Assembly (NCBI GenBank): GCA_007123015.1
Contig: SKSL01000268.1
Coordinates: forward strand, 1-15,922
From: Natronohydrobacter sp.
GTDB taxonomy: Bacteria > Pseudomonadota > Alphaproteobacteria > Rhodobacterales > Rhodobacteraceae
Direction: 5' to 3'
DNA length: 15,922 nucleotides
Part shown: piece by piece, positions 1 through 6,888 of the stretch
Layout of the letters: each line of letters opens with the position of its first letter
How positions within the stretch are numbered: position 1 is the stretch's first letter
Program-made: the position numbers and the translations under genes
Notes under the pieces: generated by a model
The model's database searches: none
The model's input: the letters and a program-made list of their open reading frames with translations, nothing else
What the model was told of the DNA's origin: nothing

Positions 1-345
1 ATCTCTTTCCCAACGTTCCCCAAGCAAGCGCGCTGCCGGGCCGATATAACCCAGATATATATCCTCGATGGTTGCGCCTTCATCGCGGCGCGCGGCAATG
101 AAGGCCAGCGCACGACGGTTCTGATCAGGCTGAAGCAGCATGTCGCAAAATGCCGAGACGCTCTCTGGGCTGATCTTGATCGGATCGAGGGAGTGATGCG
201 TTGCGGTTGCTGCCGCGAGGCGTATGACCACTTGCCGCGCGAAGCCTTCCACAACATCTGGCGCAAGGACCCGACGTTTCTCTTCGAAAAGCTGGGTTGT
301 GTGCCCGAAGATCTCCGTGTTTATGAGTGTGCTTGCCTTATTCAT
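1..345 (-). CDS. Cobalamin-binding (SCHIC/PpaA-AerR-like) regulatory protein, N-terminal part, cut by window edge
   Basis: The minus strand is open from an ATG at 345-343 to the window edge (115 codons, no stop), so the gene is partial at its 3' end. The protein starts MNKASTLIN and is helical and soluble. From about residue 75 it reads FCDMLLQPDQNRRALAFI, then EGATIEDIYLGYIGPAARLLG and GERWERD. That pattern (helical bundle, 'G.(S/T).EDIYL....PAAR.LGE.W..D') is typical of the N-terminal module before the cobalamin-binding Rossmann domain in B12-binding regulators of the SCHIC/PpaA/AerR type. In Rhodobacteraceae such proteins help control photosynthesis genes through PpsR/CrtJ. A G-rich Shine-Dalgarno-like stretch (GGGGGA) lies about 8 bases upstream of the ATG. 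The B12-binding domain itself would lie outside the window. The module is a pattern match from memory; the exact regulator is not determined. Confidence 0.6.
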   Translation of the reverse strand, partial: MNKASTLINTEIFGHTTQLFEEKRRVLAPDVVEGFARQVVIRLAAATATHHSLDPIKISPESVSAFCDMLLQPDQNRRALAFIAARRDEGATIEDIYLGYIGPAARLLGERWERD

Positions 346-580
346 CGGATTGTCCCCCCATCGGCAAATGTATCCCACTGCATGCATGGAGCAAGACTGA
401 AATCAAACACTGCAGGATGTCGTTTTCAGACACAGTCCCCGCATTACCATCCAGAGGGTCGGCCCGCGCCAGCACCAGCTTGGCCGCACGGTCGAGCGAC
501 GGCCACAAACGCGATTCCCCTGACCCAAGCAGTGACTGAGCCCCCAAAAAATTAAATGCGGAGACAATCCGATATGACAT
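338..580 (-). CDS. Doubtful small ORF, hypothetical protein (80 aa)
   Basis: An 80-codon minus-strand frame starts with ATG at 580-578 and stops with TAA at 340-338. Its last codons overlap the ATG of the B12-type regulator in a different frame (ATGAATAA), a geometry that would permit translational coupling. Its middle (residues about 25-55, around SLDRAAKLVLARADPLD) uses G/C-rich codons like neighbouring genes. No clear ribosome binding site precedes the ATG, and I recognise no family. It could be a small upstream cistron, the eroded end of an older gene, or a chance frame. A 9-bp inverted repeat at 617-666 lies just upstream, where its promoter would be. Confidence 0.25.
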   Translation of the reverse strand: MSYRIVSAFNFLGAQSLLGSGESRLWPSLDRAAKLVLARADPLDGNAGTVSENDILQCLISVLLHACSGIHLPMGGQSDE

Positions 581-616
581 CGATCGATTCAAAACACACC
601 GAGAGAAGGGCCGTAT

Positions 617-666
617 CTGATACACGTGTCCGCTCCCTACTTAACGGATTGTAAGCTGTGTATCAG
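617..666. promoter_or_regulatory. Perfect 9-bp inverted repeat with 32-nt spacer (operator candidate)
   Basis: CTGATACAC at 617-625 and GTGTATCAG at 658-666 are exact reverse complements. Their centres are 41 bp apart, just under four helical turns. The left arm also overlaps the 8-bp palindrome ACACGTGT at 622-629. The pair lies upstream of the minus-strand frame at 338-580 and of the B12-type regulator gene. It could be two half-sites for a dimeric or looping regulator; a weak terminator is less likely because no T-run follows. Confidence 0.4.
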
Positions 667-735
667 TTCATGCGCCGCGCAAATGTGTTCACTGATTAAA
701 TCGGCTTGGCCTTAGCGTGGGCAGTCACAATGAGC

Positions 736-1011
736 CCACTGCCGTCAGTGGATCGTTTGCGTCAAGCCGCGCAGCGTCGGGCCGCGGCGCGGCGATCTGA
801 CTGTCGGGCTATCGCGGTTTATGGCGGCCAAATCCGCGTGATCGCGAGGCTATGCGCTGGTGGCAGCCAAATCGCCGTGCCGTGGGTGCGGCGTCATGCC
901 AGGGGCATGCCTGCGGCATGACGATGCGCGGCGGCCTTCGGCCTTGTCCCGCGCAGGTCAGTGTGTCGACTGTCCCCTCTGTCCGCATAGCTGACCTTTG
1001 CCACTGACGGC
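736..1011. repeat. Palindrome-rich non-coding segment bounded by an 11-bp inverted repeat
   Basis: GCCGTCAGTGG at 741-751 recurs as its exact reverse complement at 1001-1011. The left copy is itself part of a hairpin (CCACTG 736-741, loop CCGT, CAGTGG 746-751). Inside the segment are: a diverged direct repeat (TGGCGGCCAAATCCGCGTG at 822-840 and TGGCAGCCAAATCGCCGTG at 861-879, 16 of 19 identical); a hairpin GTCATGCC/GGCATGAC at about 894-921 whose loop contains GGCATGCC; and a two-level hairpin with TGCGCGG 925-931 paired to CCGCGCA 949-955 around GGCCTTCGGCC 933-943. No credible gene occupies it. It follows the pncC stop and may terminate that operon, or may be the remnant of a small palindromic mobile element. 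Confidence 0.45.
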
Positions 1012-1048
1012 GTCTGGCACACGGGAACCTTGTGCGAGATGGCGAACA

Positions 1049-1510
1049 CTAGAGCGCCCGGGTCAGCAATTGCAGCGCATGGGTGACAGTCGCCCTGCGC
1101 ACGGCACTGCGCCCCAATGCCCCGAAGTCGATTGTCTCGCTGCGCACCCCGTCGCGCGTCGCAAGGCCGAAACAGACGCGGCCCTCGGGTTTGAACTCGG
1201 ACCCGCCCGGCCCCGCAATCCCAGTGACAGACACGGCCAGATCACCCGCCGAGCGGTCAAGCGCGCCCTGCGCCATCTCGCGCGCCACGGCTTCCGAAAC
1301 GGCCCCATGCGCGGCCAGTGTTTCAGGCCGGACCCCCAGCATGTCAGTCTTTGCTGCATTGGAATAGGTGACAAAGCCGCGATCCACCACCTCGGAGGAC
1401 CCCGGCACCTCGGTCAGCGCCGCCATGATCAGACCGCCTGTGCAGCTTTCCGCCGCAGCGATCCTGAGGCCTCGCGCGCGGGCCTGGGCCAGAAGCGCCT
1501 CTGCGCTCAT
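1049..1510 (-). CDS. pncC: Nicotinamide-nucleotide amidase, stand-alone CinA C-terminal domain (PncC)
   Basis: This 153-aa protein consists only of the CinA C-terminal domain. That domain hydrolyses nicotinamide mononucleotide to nicotinic acid mononucleotide and ammonia in the pyridine nucleotide cycle. The family motif AAESCTGG is at residues 19-26, with the presumed nucleophile Ser22. TYSNAAK and VSVTGIAGPGG follow, and then a KPEGRVCFG segment, all in the family order. The length matches single-domain PncC proteins; the N-terminal molybdopterin-binding-like domain of full CinA is absent. The ATG overlaps the TGA of pgpA (ATGA), so translation is probably coupled. This is the last gene of the leftward unit ispDF-pgpA-pncC. 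Older annotations may call it a competence-damage protein. Confidence 0.93.
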   Translation of the reverse strand: MSAEALLAQARARGLRIAAAESCTGGLIMAALTEVPGSSEVVDRGFVTYSNAAKTDMLGVRPETLAAHGAVSEAVAREMAQGALDRSAGDLAVSVTGIAGPGGSEFKPEGRVCFGLATRDGVRSETIDFGALGRSAVRRATVTHALQLLTRAL

Positions 1511-2004
1511 GCGCCCAGCATCCCATGCACCAGCACAGCCGCCACGGCGACAACCATCGCGGCCAACGCCCCGGCGATGATATCATCCAGCATCACCCCC
1601 AATGGCGTATGCATCCGGTCCGCCAGCCCGACAGGCCCCGGCTTCCAAATGTCAAACGCCCGAAAGGCCAGAAACGCGACCAGCCAGCCGGGCCAGAGCG
1701 CCAGGATCGGCACGCCCTGCAGCATCGCCCCCAATGACACAGGCCAAAGCGCAAGCCATTGCCCCGCCACTTCGTCGATCACGATTTCCGACAAATCCGG
1801 ATCGCCCAGCCCCCGCGTTTCCTGCACCGTCGCCCACCAGCCAATCAGAAAGACCAGCACGGTGGCCAGCACCAGCAAGGCAAAGCCACCGATCTGATGA
1901 AGCGCCCAAGCCGCAGGCAGCGCGGCGAGCGACCCCCAGGTCCCCGGCGCTGGTCGCAACAAGCCAGCGCCGACAAAGGTCGTGATCAGACGTGTCCCTC
2001 TCAT
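1507..2004 (-). CDS. pgpA: Phosphatidylglycerophosphatase A
   Basis: A 165-aa inner-membrane protein predicted to remove the phosphate from phosphatidylglycerol phosphate, the last step of phosphatidylglycerol synthesis. The N-terminus (MRGTRLITTFVGAGLLRPAP, then GTWGS at about 21-25) is the typical PgpA start. The acidic DPDLSEIVIDEVAGQW segment at about residues 69-84 and the DIWKPGP...MLDDIIAG stretch nearer the C-terminus carry the conserved carboxylates. Several hydrophobic segments (roughly 36-60, 82-110 and the C-terminal 25 residues) fit membrane helices. The ATG at 2004-2002 overlaps the ispDF stop and its own stop overlaps the pncC start. The frame stays open far upstream inside ispDF, but only this start gives the family N-terminus. 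Confidence 0.92.
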   Translation of the reverse strand: MRGTRLITTFVGAGLLRPAPGTWGSLAALPAAWALHQIGGFALLVLATVLVFLIGWWATVQETRGLGDPDLSEIVIDEVAGQWLALWPVSLGAMLQGVPILALWPGWLVAFLAFRAFDIWKPGPVGLADRMHTPLGVMLDDIIAGALAAMVVAVAAVLVHGMLGA

Positions 2005-3158
2005 GCGCCCTCCCGGATCAGACAGACGGTTGCCAAGGCGGCAATGCCTTCTTCGCGCCCCGTGAAGCCCAACCGTTCCGACGTCGTGGCCTTCACGCTT
2101 ACCCTTCCCGGATCCAGCCCCATGATCTCGGCCAGCCGCGCTTGCATGGCCGCCGCATGCGGCCCGATCTTTGGCCGCTCGCAGACCAGTGTCACATCGC
2201 AATTGCCGATCCGATAGCCCTTCTGGGTGGCCAGTTCCACTGCATGCGCAAGAAAGATATGGCTCGCAGCCCCCTTCCATTGCGGGTCCGATGGCGGGAA
2301 ATGCCGCCCTATATCACCTTCCGCCAAAGCCCCGTAAATCGCATCAGTCAGTGCATGCATGCCGACATCCGCATCTGAATGCCCTTCGAGCGCGCGGTCA
2401 TATGGCACAAGCACGCCACAGAGAAAGCAGCCCTTACCATCCTTAAAGCGGTGCACATCATAGCCATTGCCCAGTCGGATATCCATCAGTTTTCCTTCTT
2501 GCGCGCCCAGCATCTGCGCTGCACGCGCGAAATCCGGGGGATAAGTCAGCTTGATATTCTCTTCGCAGCCCGGCGTCACCACCACATCCAGACCCGCAGC
2601 CTGCGCAATCTCGACATCATCGGCTGCAGGCCCGTCATGGGCGCGATGTGCCGTCAGGATCGCCGGGTAATGAAATCCCTGCGGTGTCTGTGCCCGAAAC
2701 AGCCCATCGCGGGGCACAACGCCTTGCACTTTGCCATCAGCGGCCCGCCAGAGCGCATCGCTGACCGGCACGGCCGGGGCAGCGGCCGGCGCCTGCTCAA
2801 GCGCGGCACAGACACCGTGGATCACAGCCGGACTGACCAGAGGTCGCGCACCGTCATGGATCAGAACCCAGTCTGGCGGCGTATCCGTCATGGCCTCTAG
2901 CGCGGCTCGGACGGACGCGGTGCGTTCTGCCCCCCCCGGAACAAGCAGTTCATCGGGCAAGAGCAGCGCCTCGGCCTGCGCGCGGTCATCTGGATGGATG
3001 ACCACCACCAACCGCGACAGTCCCGTGCGGCGAAAGGCTGCCAGCGTCCAGGCCAGAACAGGGTGCCCGGCCAGCATGCGCCATTGCTTGGGCAGCCCCG
3101 CTCCTGCCCGTCTGCCCCGCCCGGCCGCGACGATCACCGCTGCAATATTTCGCGCCAT
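2001..3158 (-). CDS. ispDF: Bifunctional IspD/IspF: MEP cytidylyltransferase and MEcPP synthase
   Basis: A 385-aa fusion of two non-consecutive enzymes of the MEP pathway to isoprenoids. Residues 1 to about 215 are IspD, which joins CTP to methylerythritol phosphate: the nucleotide-binding VAAGRGRRAGAGLPKQW is near the N-terminus, with IHDGARPLV and TPQGF further on. Residues from about 226 are IspF, which cyclises CDP-ME phosphate to MEcPP: GNGYDVHRF contains the metal ligands Asp234 and His236, followed by LEGHSDADV and GDIGRHFPPSD. The fusion is a common alphaproteobacterial arrangement. A GGGGGA ribosome site precedes the ATG. It leads the ispDF-pgpA-pncC unit and is divergent from dusB. 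The IspD part contains an 8-base C run (G on the coding strand) at 2930-2937. Confidence 0.96.
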   Translation of the reverse strand: MARNIAAVIVAAGRGRRAGAGLPKQWRMLAGHPVLAWTLAAFRRTGLSRLVVVIHPDDRAQAEALLLPDELLVPGGAERTASVRAALEAMTDTPPDWVLIHDGARPLVSPAVIHGVCAALEQAPAAAPAVPVSDALWRAADGKVQGVVPRDGLFRAQTPQGFHYPAILTAHRAHDGPAADDVEIAQAAGLDVVVTPGCEENIKLTYPPDFARAAQMLGAQEGKLMDIRLGNGYDVHRFKDGKGCFLCGVLVPYDRALEGHSDADVGMHALTDAIYGALAEGDIGRHFPPSDPQWKGAASHIFLAHAVELATQKGYRIGNCDVTLVCERPKIGPHAAAMQARLAEIMGLDPGRVSVKATTSERLGFTGREEGIAALATVCLIREGA

Positions 3159-3222
3159 TCATCCCCCGGCCGGCTAGACCTGTGCTCGCTTCCGTCCCAG
3201 CTATAGGACGAAGCAGGGCGTG

Positions 3223-3252
3223 CTGACAATCCACGCGAAAACCCAAGATAAA
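3223..3252 (+). promoter_or_regulatory. Putative sigma-70-type promoter for dusB-ntrB-ntrC
   Basis: CTGACA at 3223-3228 (5 of 6 to the -35 consensus) and GATAAA at 3247-3252 (4 of 6 to the -10) are 18 bp apart, about 110 bp before the dusB start. Transcription would begin near 3259, directly at the palindrome at 3261-3280. This is a motif judgement only. Confidence 0.35.
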
Positions 3253-3260
3253 TGCACAAT

Positions 3261-3280
3261 AATTAATCATATGATGAATT
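3261..3280. promoter_or_regulatory. 20-bp near-palindrome (operator candidate) between ispDF and dusB
   Basis: AATTAATCATATGATGAATT matches its own reverse complement at 18 of 20 positions and is centred on CATATG. It is strikingly A/T-rich in a GC-rich setting. It lies between two divergent operons, just downstream of the proposed dusB promoter, a classic place for a repressor operator. It may equally contain the -10 region of one of the two promoters. Confidence 0.45.
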
Positions 3281-3304
3281 TTGCGCCGCAGAGATGCTGA
3301 AGTC

Positions 3305-3316
3305 GTTTGCGCAAAC
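3305..3316. promoter_or_regulatory. Perfect 12-bp palindrome in the dusB leader
   Basis: GTTTGCGCAAAC is a perfect palindrome about 45 bp before the dusB start codon. It does not match the enteric NtrC site or the FNR box, and I do not assign a factor. It could be a binding site in the operon leader. Confidence 0.35.
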
Positions 3317-3360
3317 CCGCCAAGCCAACTACAGACACCCCATAGGATTTGGAAACCGAG

Positions 3361-4389
3361 ATGCAAATCAACCCGTTCATCACGCTTCGAACGTCCTCCG
3401 GGGTGCCTTCGGGTTTGCCGATTACGCCCCCCGTGTTGCTGGCCCCGCTCGCCGGGATAACCGACCTGCCTTTCCGGCGCGTTGTTGCAGGCTTCGGGGC
3501 GGGACTGGTTGTCTCGGAAATGGTCGCCAGTCAGGAAATGGTGCAGGCCAAACCCTCGGCCCGCGCCAAGGCCCGCGCAGAGCTGGGCTTGGGGGATTCG
3601 CGTACAGCCGTGCAACTGGCCGGGCGCGAGGCGCATTGGATGGCCGAAGCCGCCCGCATGGTCGAGGCGAATGGCGCGCAAATCATCGACATCAATATGG
3701 GATGCCCTGCCAAGAAGGTCGTAGGCGGCCTGTCAGGCTCTGCCCTGATGCGCATACCGGATCACGCCTTGCGCCTGATCGAGGCCGTGGTGAGCGCCGT
3801 GAAGGTGCCCGTGACGCTGAAAACGCGCCTTGGCTGGGACGATGATTGCCTGAATGCCGCCGATATCGCTCGCCGCGCCGCGGATGCCGGGGTGCGCATG
3901 GTCACGATCCACGGTCGCACGCGCTGCCAGTTCTACAAGGGGCGGGCCAACTGGTCCGCCATTCGGGATGTCGTACAAAGCGCAGGGGTATCTGTCATCG
4001 CCAATGGCGATATCGTGGACATTTCCACTGCCAGAACAGCCCTGACGCAATCGGATGCCGCCGGGATCATGGTCGGGCGCGGGGCACAAGGCCAGCCCTG
4101 GCTATTGGCCGAGATTGCGGCCAGCCTTTTTGGCACCCCCGCGCCACAGCGTCCGACAGGTGCAGCGCTGGTCGATCTTGTGGCCGCGCATTATGAAGCG
4201 ATGCTGTCTTTCTACGGGCGCGATCTGGGCGTGAAAACAGCGCGCAAGCATCTGGGCTGGTATATCGATACAGCAGGCGGCGCGGGTGCCCTGCGCCATG
4301 AGGTCCTGACCGCCCGCGACCCAACGCAGGTTTTGAAGCTGCTGCCCGACGCGCTGTCCCCTTGCGACCCGATGGAGCGCGCCGCATGA
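3361..4389 (+). CDS. dusB: tRNA-dihydrouridine synthase B (NifR3 family)
   Basis: A 342-aa flavoenzyme that reduces uridines in tRNA to dihydrouridine. The TIM-barrel motifs appear in order: LAPLAGITDLPFR near residue 30, QLAGREAHWM near 85, and INMGCPAKKVVGG with the catalytic Cys at residue 115. They are followed by KTRLGWDD, TIHGRTRCQFYKGRANW, IANGDI and the FMN-phosphate-binding GIMVGRGAQGQPW. I chose the ATG at 3361; a TTG four codons upstream (3349) is a possible alternative, and the ribosome site of either is weak. The stop overlaps the ntrB ATG. In Rhodobacter this gene is called nifR3 and is cotranscribed with ntrBC, which matches the order here. Confidence 0.95.
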   Translation: MQINPFITLRTSSGVPSGLPITPPVLLAPLAGITDLPFRRVVAGFGAGLVVSEMVASQEMVQAKPSARAKARAELGLGDSRTAVQLAGREAHWMAEAARMVEANGAQIIDINMGCPAKKVVGGLSGSALMRIPDHALRLIEAVVSAVKVPVTLKTRLGWDDDCLNAADIARRAADAGVRMVTIHGRTRCQFYKGRANWSAIRDVVQSAGVSVIANGDIVDISTARTALTQSDAAGIMVGRGAQGQPWLLAEIAASLFGTPAPQRPTGAALVDLVAAHYEAMLSFYGRDLGVKTARKHLGWYIDTAGGAGALRHEVLTARDPTQVLKLLPDALSPCDPMERAA

Positions 4390-5486
4390 CACCGCCCGCA
4401 ACTGGCACGATCTGGGCGGCGCTGCCTGTCCCCACTTTGCTGATCGGGCGCTTGGGCGAAATCGAGACTATCATCGAATGCAATCCGGCCTCGGAACAAT
4501 TCCTTGGCCTGTCGCGGCGCGCAGCACTCGAACGCCCCTTGGCGCAGCTGATGGAATTCGACGCACCGATTGAACCCGCTCTGGAACGCTGCCGCGAGAA
4601 TCGCGCGCCGGTCTTCATCAATGATGTCGTTGTCACATTGGGCGAAAAGTCAGGCGGGCATTGTGCCTTGCAGCTGTCGCTCTTGGGCGACCGCCGCGAT
4701 CTGGTCCTGATGCTGATCACCCCGCGCGAAATCGCCGGCAAATTGGGCAAGGCTGACGGGATCCGCCACGCTGCGCGCTCAGCCATTGGCATGTCGCAGA
4801 TGCTGGCGCATGAGATCAAGAACCCGCTCGCAGGAATCACAGGCGCGGCGCAGCTGCTATCGATGGGCCTGTCGGGTGAAGATCGCGCGCTGACCGATCT
4901 GATCGTGATGGAAACCCAGCGCATTGTGAAACTGCTCGATCAAGTCGAGCAATTCGGCAATCAGCGCCCGCCGGATTGCCGCGCCGTGAATATCCATGAT
5001 GTGCTGGAACGCGCGCGCCGCTCGGCCGAAGTGGGCTTCGCCGCTCATATGCAGATCAAGGATGCCTATGACCCCTCGCTGCCCCCGGTCTGGGCCGATT
5101 CGGATCAGCTTCTGCAAGTCTTCCTGAACCTGCTGAAGAATGCCGCACAGGCCAATCTGATGGGCGGACGGATCGAATTGCGCACATTCTTCGAGCAATC
5201 CCTGCGCCGCAGAGGGACCACTGGGCGGGATGTCGCCCTGCCGATTCATGTCGAGATCATTGATAACGGGCCCGGCCTGCCGCCCGAAATCGCAGATGAT
5301 ATTTTCGACCCTTTCGTGTCGGGGCGCGAGAATGGCACTGGGCTGGGCCTTGCGCTGGTCTCGAAGATCATCGGCGCGCATGACGGCTGGATCACCGTCG
5401 ACAGCAAACCCGGACGCACAGTGTTCCGCATCTCGCTTCCGCGCGCGCCTGACCCCAAGAAAATTGACAGCAAGGAGACGCCCTGA
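4386..5486 (+). CDS. ntrB: Nitrogen regulation sensor histidine kinase NtrB
   Basis: A 366-aa cytoplasmic kinase with no membrane segment. Residues 1 to about 115 form a PAS-like sensing region (LPVPTLLIG, then CNPASEQFLGLSRR). The H-box is LAHEIKNPLAGI with the phosphorylated His142. The N-box is NLLKNAAQAN at about 245-255, the G1 box is DNGPGLPPEI, and the F/G2 boxes are FDPFVSGRENGTGLGLALV. In nitrogen control, NtrB phosphorylates NtrC when nitrogen is scarce and is held in check by PII proteins. The ATG at 4386 overlaps the dusB stop (ATGA) and has GGAG eight bases upstream; an in-frame TTG at 4362 inside dusB is less likely. Its stop shares a base with the ntrC start (TGATG). Confidence 0.94.
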   Translation: MTPPATGTIWAALPVPTLLIGRLGEIETIIECNPASEQFLGLSRRAALERPLAQLMEFDAPIEPALERCRENRAPVFINDVVVTLGEKSGGHCALQLSLLGDRRDLVLMLITPREIAGKLGKADGIRHAARSAIGMSQMLAHEIKNPLAGITGAAQLLSMGLSGEDRALTDLIVMETQRIVKLLDQVEQFGNQRPPDCRAVNIHDVLERARRSAEVGFAAHMQIKDAYDPSLPPVWADSDQLLQVFLNLLKNAAQANLMGGRIELRTFFEQSLRRRGTTGRDVALPIHVEIIDNGPGLPPEIADDIFDPFVSGRENGTGLGLALVSKIIGAHDGWITVDSKPGRTVFRISLPRAPDPKKIDSKETP

Positions 5487-6877
5487 TGGACGGTACAGTT
5501 CTGGTGGCTGACGACGACCGCACGATCCGCACAGTACTGACGCAGGCGCTGACGCGTGCGGGCTGCAAGGTGCATGCAACGTCCAGCCTGACCACCCTGA
5601 TGCGCTGGGTCGAGGAAGGGCGCGGCGATCTGGTCATCACTGATGTCATGATGCCCGATGGCAACGGGATCGAGATGATCCCCAAGATCAGCAAGGAACG
5701 CCCAGATCTGCCTGTGATCGTGATCTCGGCGCAGAACACGATCATGACCGCGATCCAAGCCAATGAGGTCGATGCGCATGACTACCTGCCCAAGCCTTTC
5801 GACCTGCCGGACCTGCTGAAGCGCGCGGGCGCCGCGATGAAGAACCGCCGCCTGATAGCAGCCGCCGATGCGCCACAGCGCAGCGCACCGGCACCGCGCG
5901 GCGATATGCTGAGCATGGAAACCATGCCGCTTGTGGGCCGCACACCTGTGATGCAGGAACTTTACAGGCTGATCGCGCGGGTGATCAATTCCGCGATGCC
6001 GGTGCTGATCATAGGCGAGTCGGGCACGGGCAAATCGCTGATCGCGCGCACACTGCATGATCTGTCCGACCGTCGCAGCCAGCCTTTTGTCACGGCCACA
6101 GCCGAAGATTTGCAAAGCTCGGACGGGGCGCAATCGCTCCTTTCACGCGTGCGCGGCGGCACGCTGCTGTTCGACGAGTTGACTGCCTATGACAAGGAAG
6201 CCCAACTGCGCGCCGCACGGCTGCTGGATGCGCTCTCGGATGAAGGCCCGCGCGTGATGGCGACCGCACAGGGCAATCTGACCCGCGCGCTGGCCGAAGG
6301 GGCGCTGCGCGAGGATCTCTATTACCGGCTGGGCGGCGTGGTGCTGACCGTGCCAGCGCTGCGCGAGCGCATTGACGATCTTGAACCCCTGGCAGAGCAT
6401 TTCCTCTCGCAAGCTGCAGATGAAGGGGCCAGTCAGCGCAGCCTGTCCCCCGAGGCGATGGAGCTGGTGCGCAGCTATTCCTGGCCCGGCAATGTCCGGC
6501 AGTTGCAGAACACGCTGCGCCGCCTCAGCCTGACCCTGTCCGACCCGATGATCAGCCGCGCCGAGATCGAAGCCGCCTTGCAAAGCCAGCCCAGCGCTGC
6601 GGCCGTGGGTGAGCGTTTCACCGATGAAACCCTGTCGGATTCGGTTGGTCGCCACTTGCGGCGCTATTTCGACCTGCATGGACAGGAACTGCCGCCCCCC
6701 GGTCTGTACGGGCGCATCCTGCGCGAGCTGGAGATCCCGCTGATCGAAATCGCGCTTGATGCCACAGGCGGCAATCAGGCCAAATGCGCCGATCTGCTGG
6801 GCATCAACCGCAACACGCTGCGCAAGAAGATCACGGAACTGGATATCTCGGTATCACGCCGCCGCAAGCTTGCCTGA
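5486..6877 (+). CDS. ntrC: Nitrogen regulation response regulator NtrC, lacking the GAFTGA loop
   Basis: A 463-aa response regulator. The receiver domain (about 1-120) has the acidic pocket Asp9-Asp11, the phospho-acceptor Asp53 in TDVMMPDGNG, Ser81 and Lys103. The AAA+ domain has Walker A GESGTGKS at 177-184 and Walker B GGTLLFDEL at about 224-232. A Fis-type helix-turn-helix lies near the C-terminus (GNQAKCADLLGINRNTLRKK). Between Walker A and Walker B only about 40 residues remain, and the sigma-54-contacting GAFTGA loop is missing. From established work on Rhodobacter capsulatus, NtrC of this kind activates with the housekeeping sigma-70 polymerase. So it should be a functional nitrogen regulator, but not a sigma-54 activator. 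It ends 11 bp from the convergent ratA-like gene; ntrYX does not follow. Confidence 0.95.
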   Translation: MDGTVLVADDDRTIRTVLTQALTRAGCKVHATSSLTTLMRWVEEGRGDLVITDVMMPDGNGIEMIPKISKERPDLPVIVISAQNTIMTAIQANEVDAHDYLPKPFDLPDLLKRAGAAMKNRRLIAAADAPQRSAPAPRGDMLSMETMPLVGRTPVMQELYRLIARVINSAMPVLIIGESGTGKSLIARTLHDLSDRRSQPFVTATAEDLQSSDGAQSLLSRVRGGTLLFDELTAYDKEAQLRAARLLDALSDEGPRVMATAQGNLTRALAEGALREDLYYRLGGVVLTVPALRERIDDLEPLAEHFLSQAADEGASQRSLSPEAMELVRSYSWPGNVRQLQNTLRRLSLTLSDPMISRAEIEAALQSQPSAAAVGERFTDETLSDSVGRHLRRYFDLHGQELPPPGLYGRILRELEIPLIEIALDATGGNQAKCADLLGINRNTLRKKITELDISVSRRRKLA

Positions 6878-6888
6878 CATTGCGCGGC

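Noticed and set aside
706..921. 71-codon plus-strand frame in the left non-coding region
   Set aside because: It runs through the repeats and hairpins at 736-921, and its composition reflects those repeats; no family resemblance.
998..1897. Long plus-strand open frame (299 codons) over pncC and pgpA
   Set aside because: It lies antisense to two genes with clear family motifs, has an arginine/proline/serine-rich composition typical of GC-rich shadow frames, and matches no family.
4067..4924. 285-codon minus-strand frame over dusB and ntrB
   Set aside because: Antisense to two well-supported genes; serine/arginine-rich shadow.
5246..6133. 295-codon minus-strand frame over ntrB/ntrC
   Set aside because: Antisense to the ntrB-ntrC junction, whose overlapping start/stop and motifs are unambiguous.
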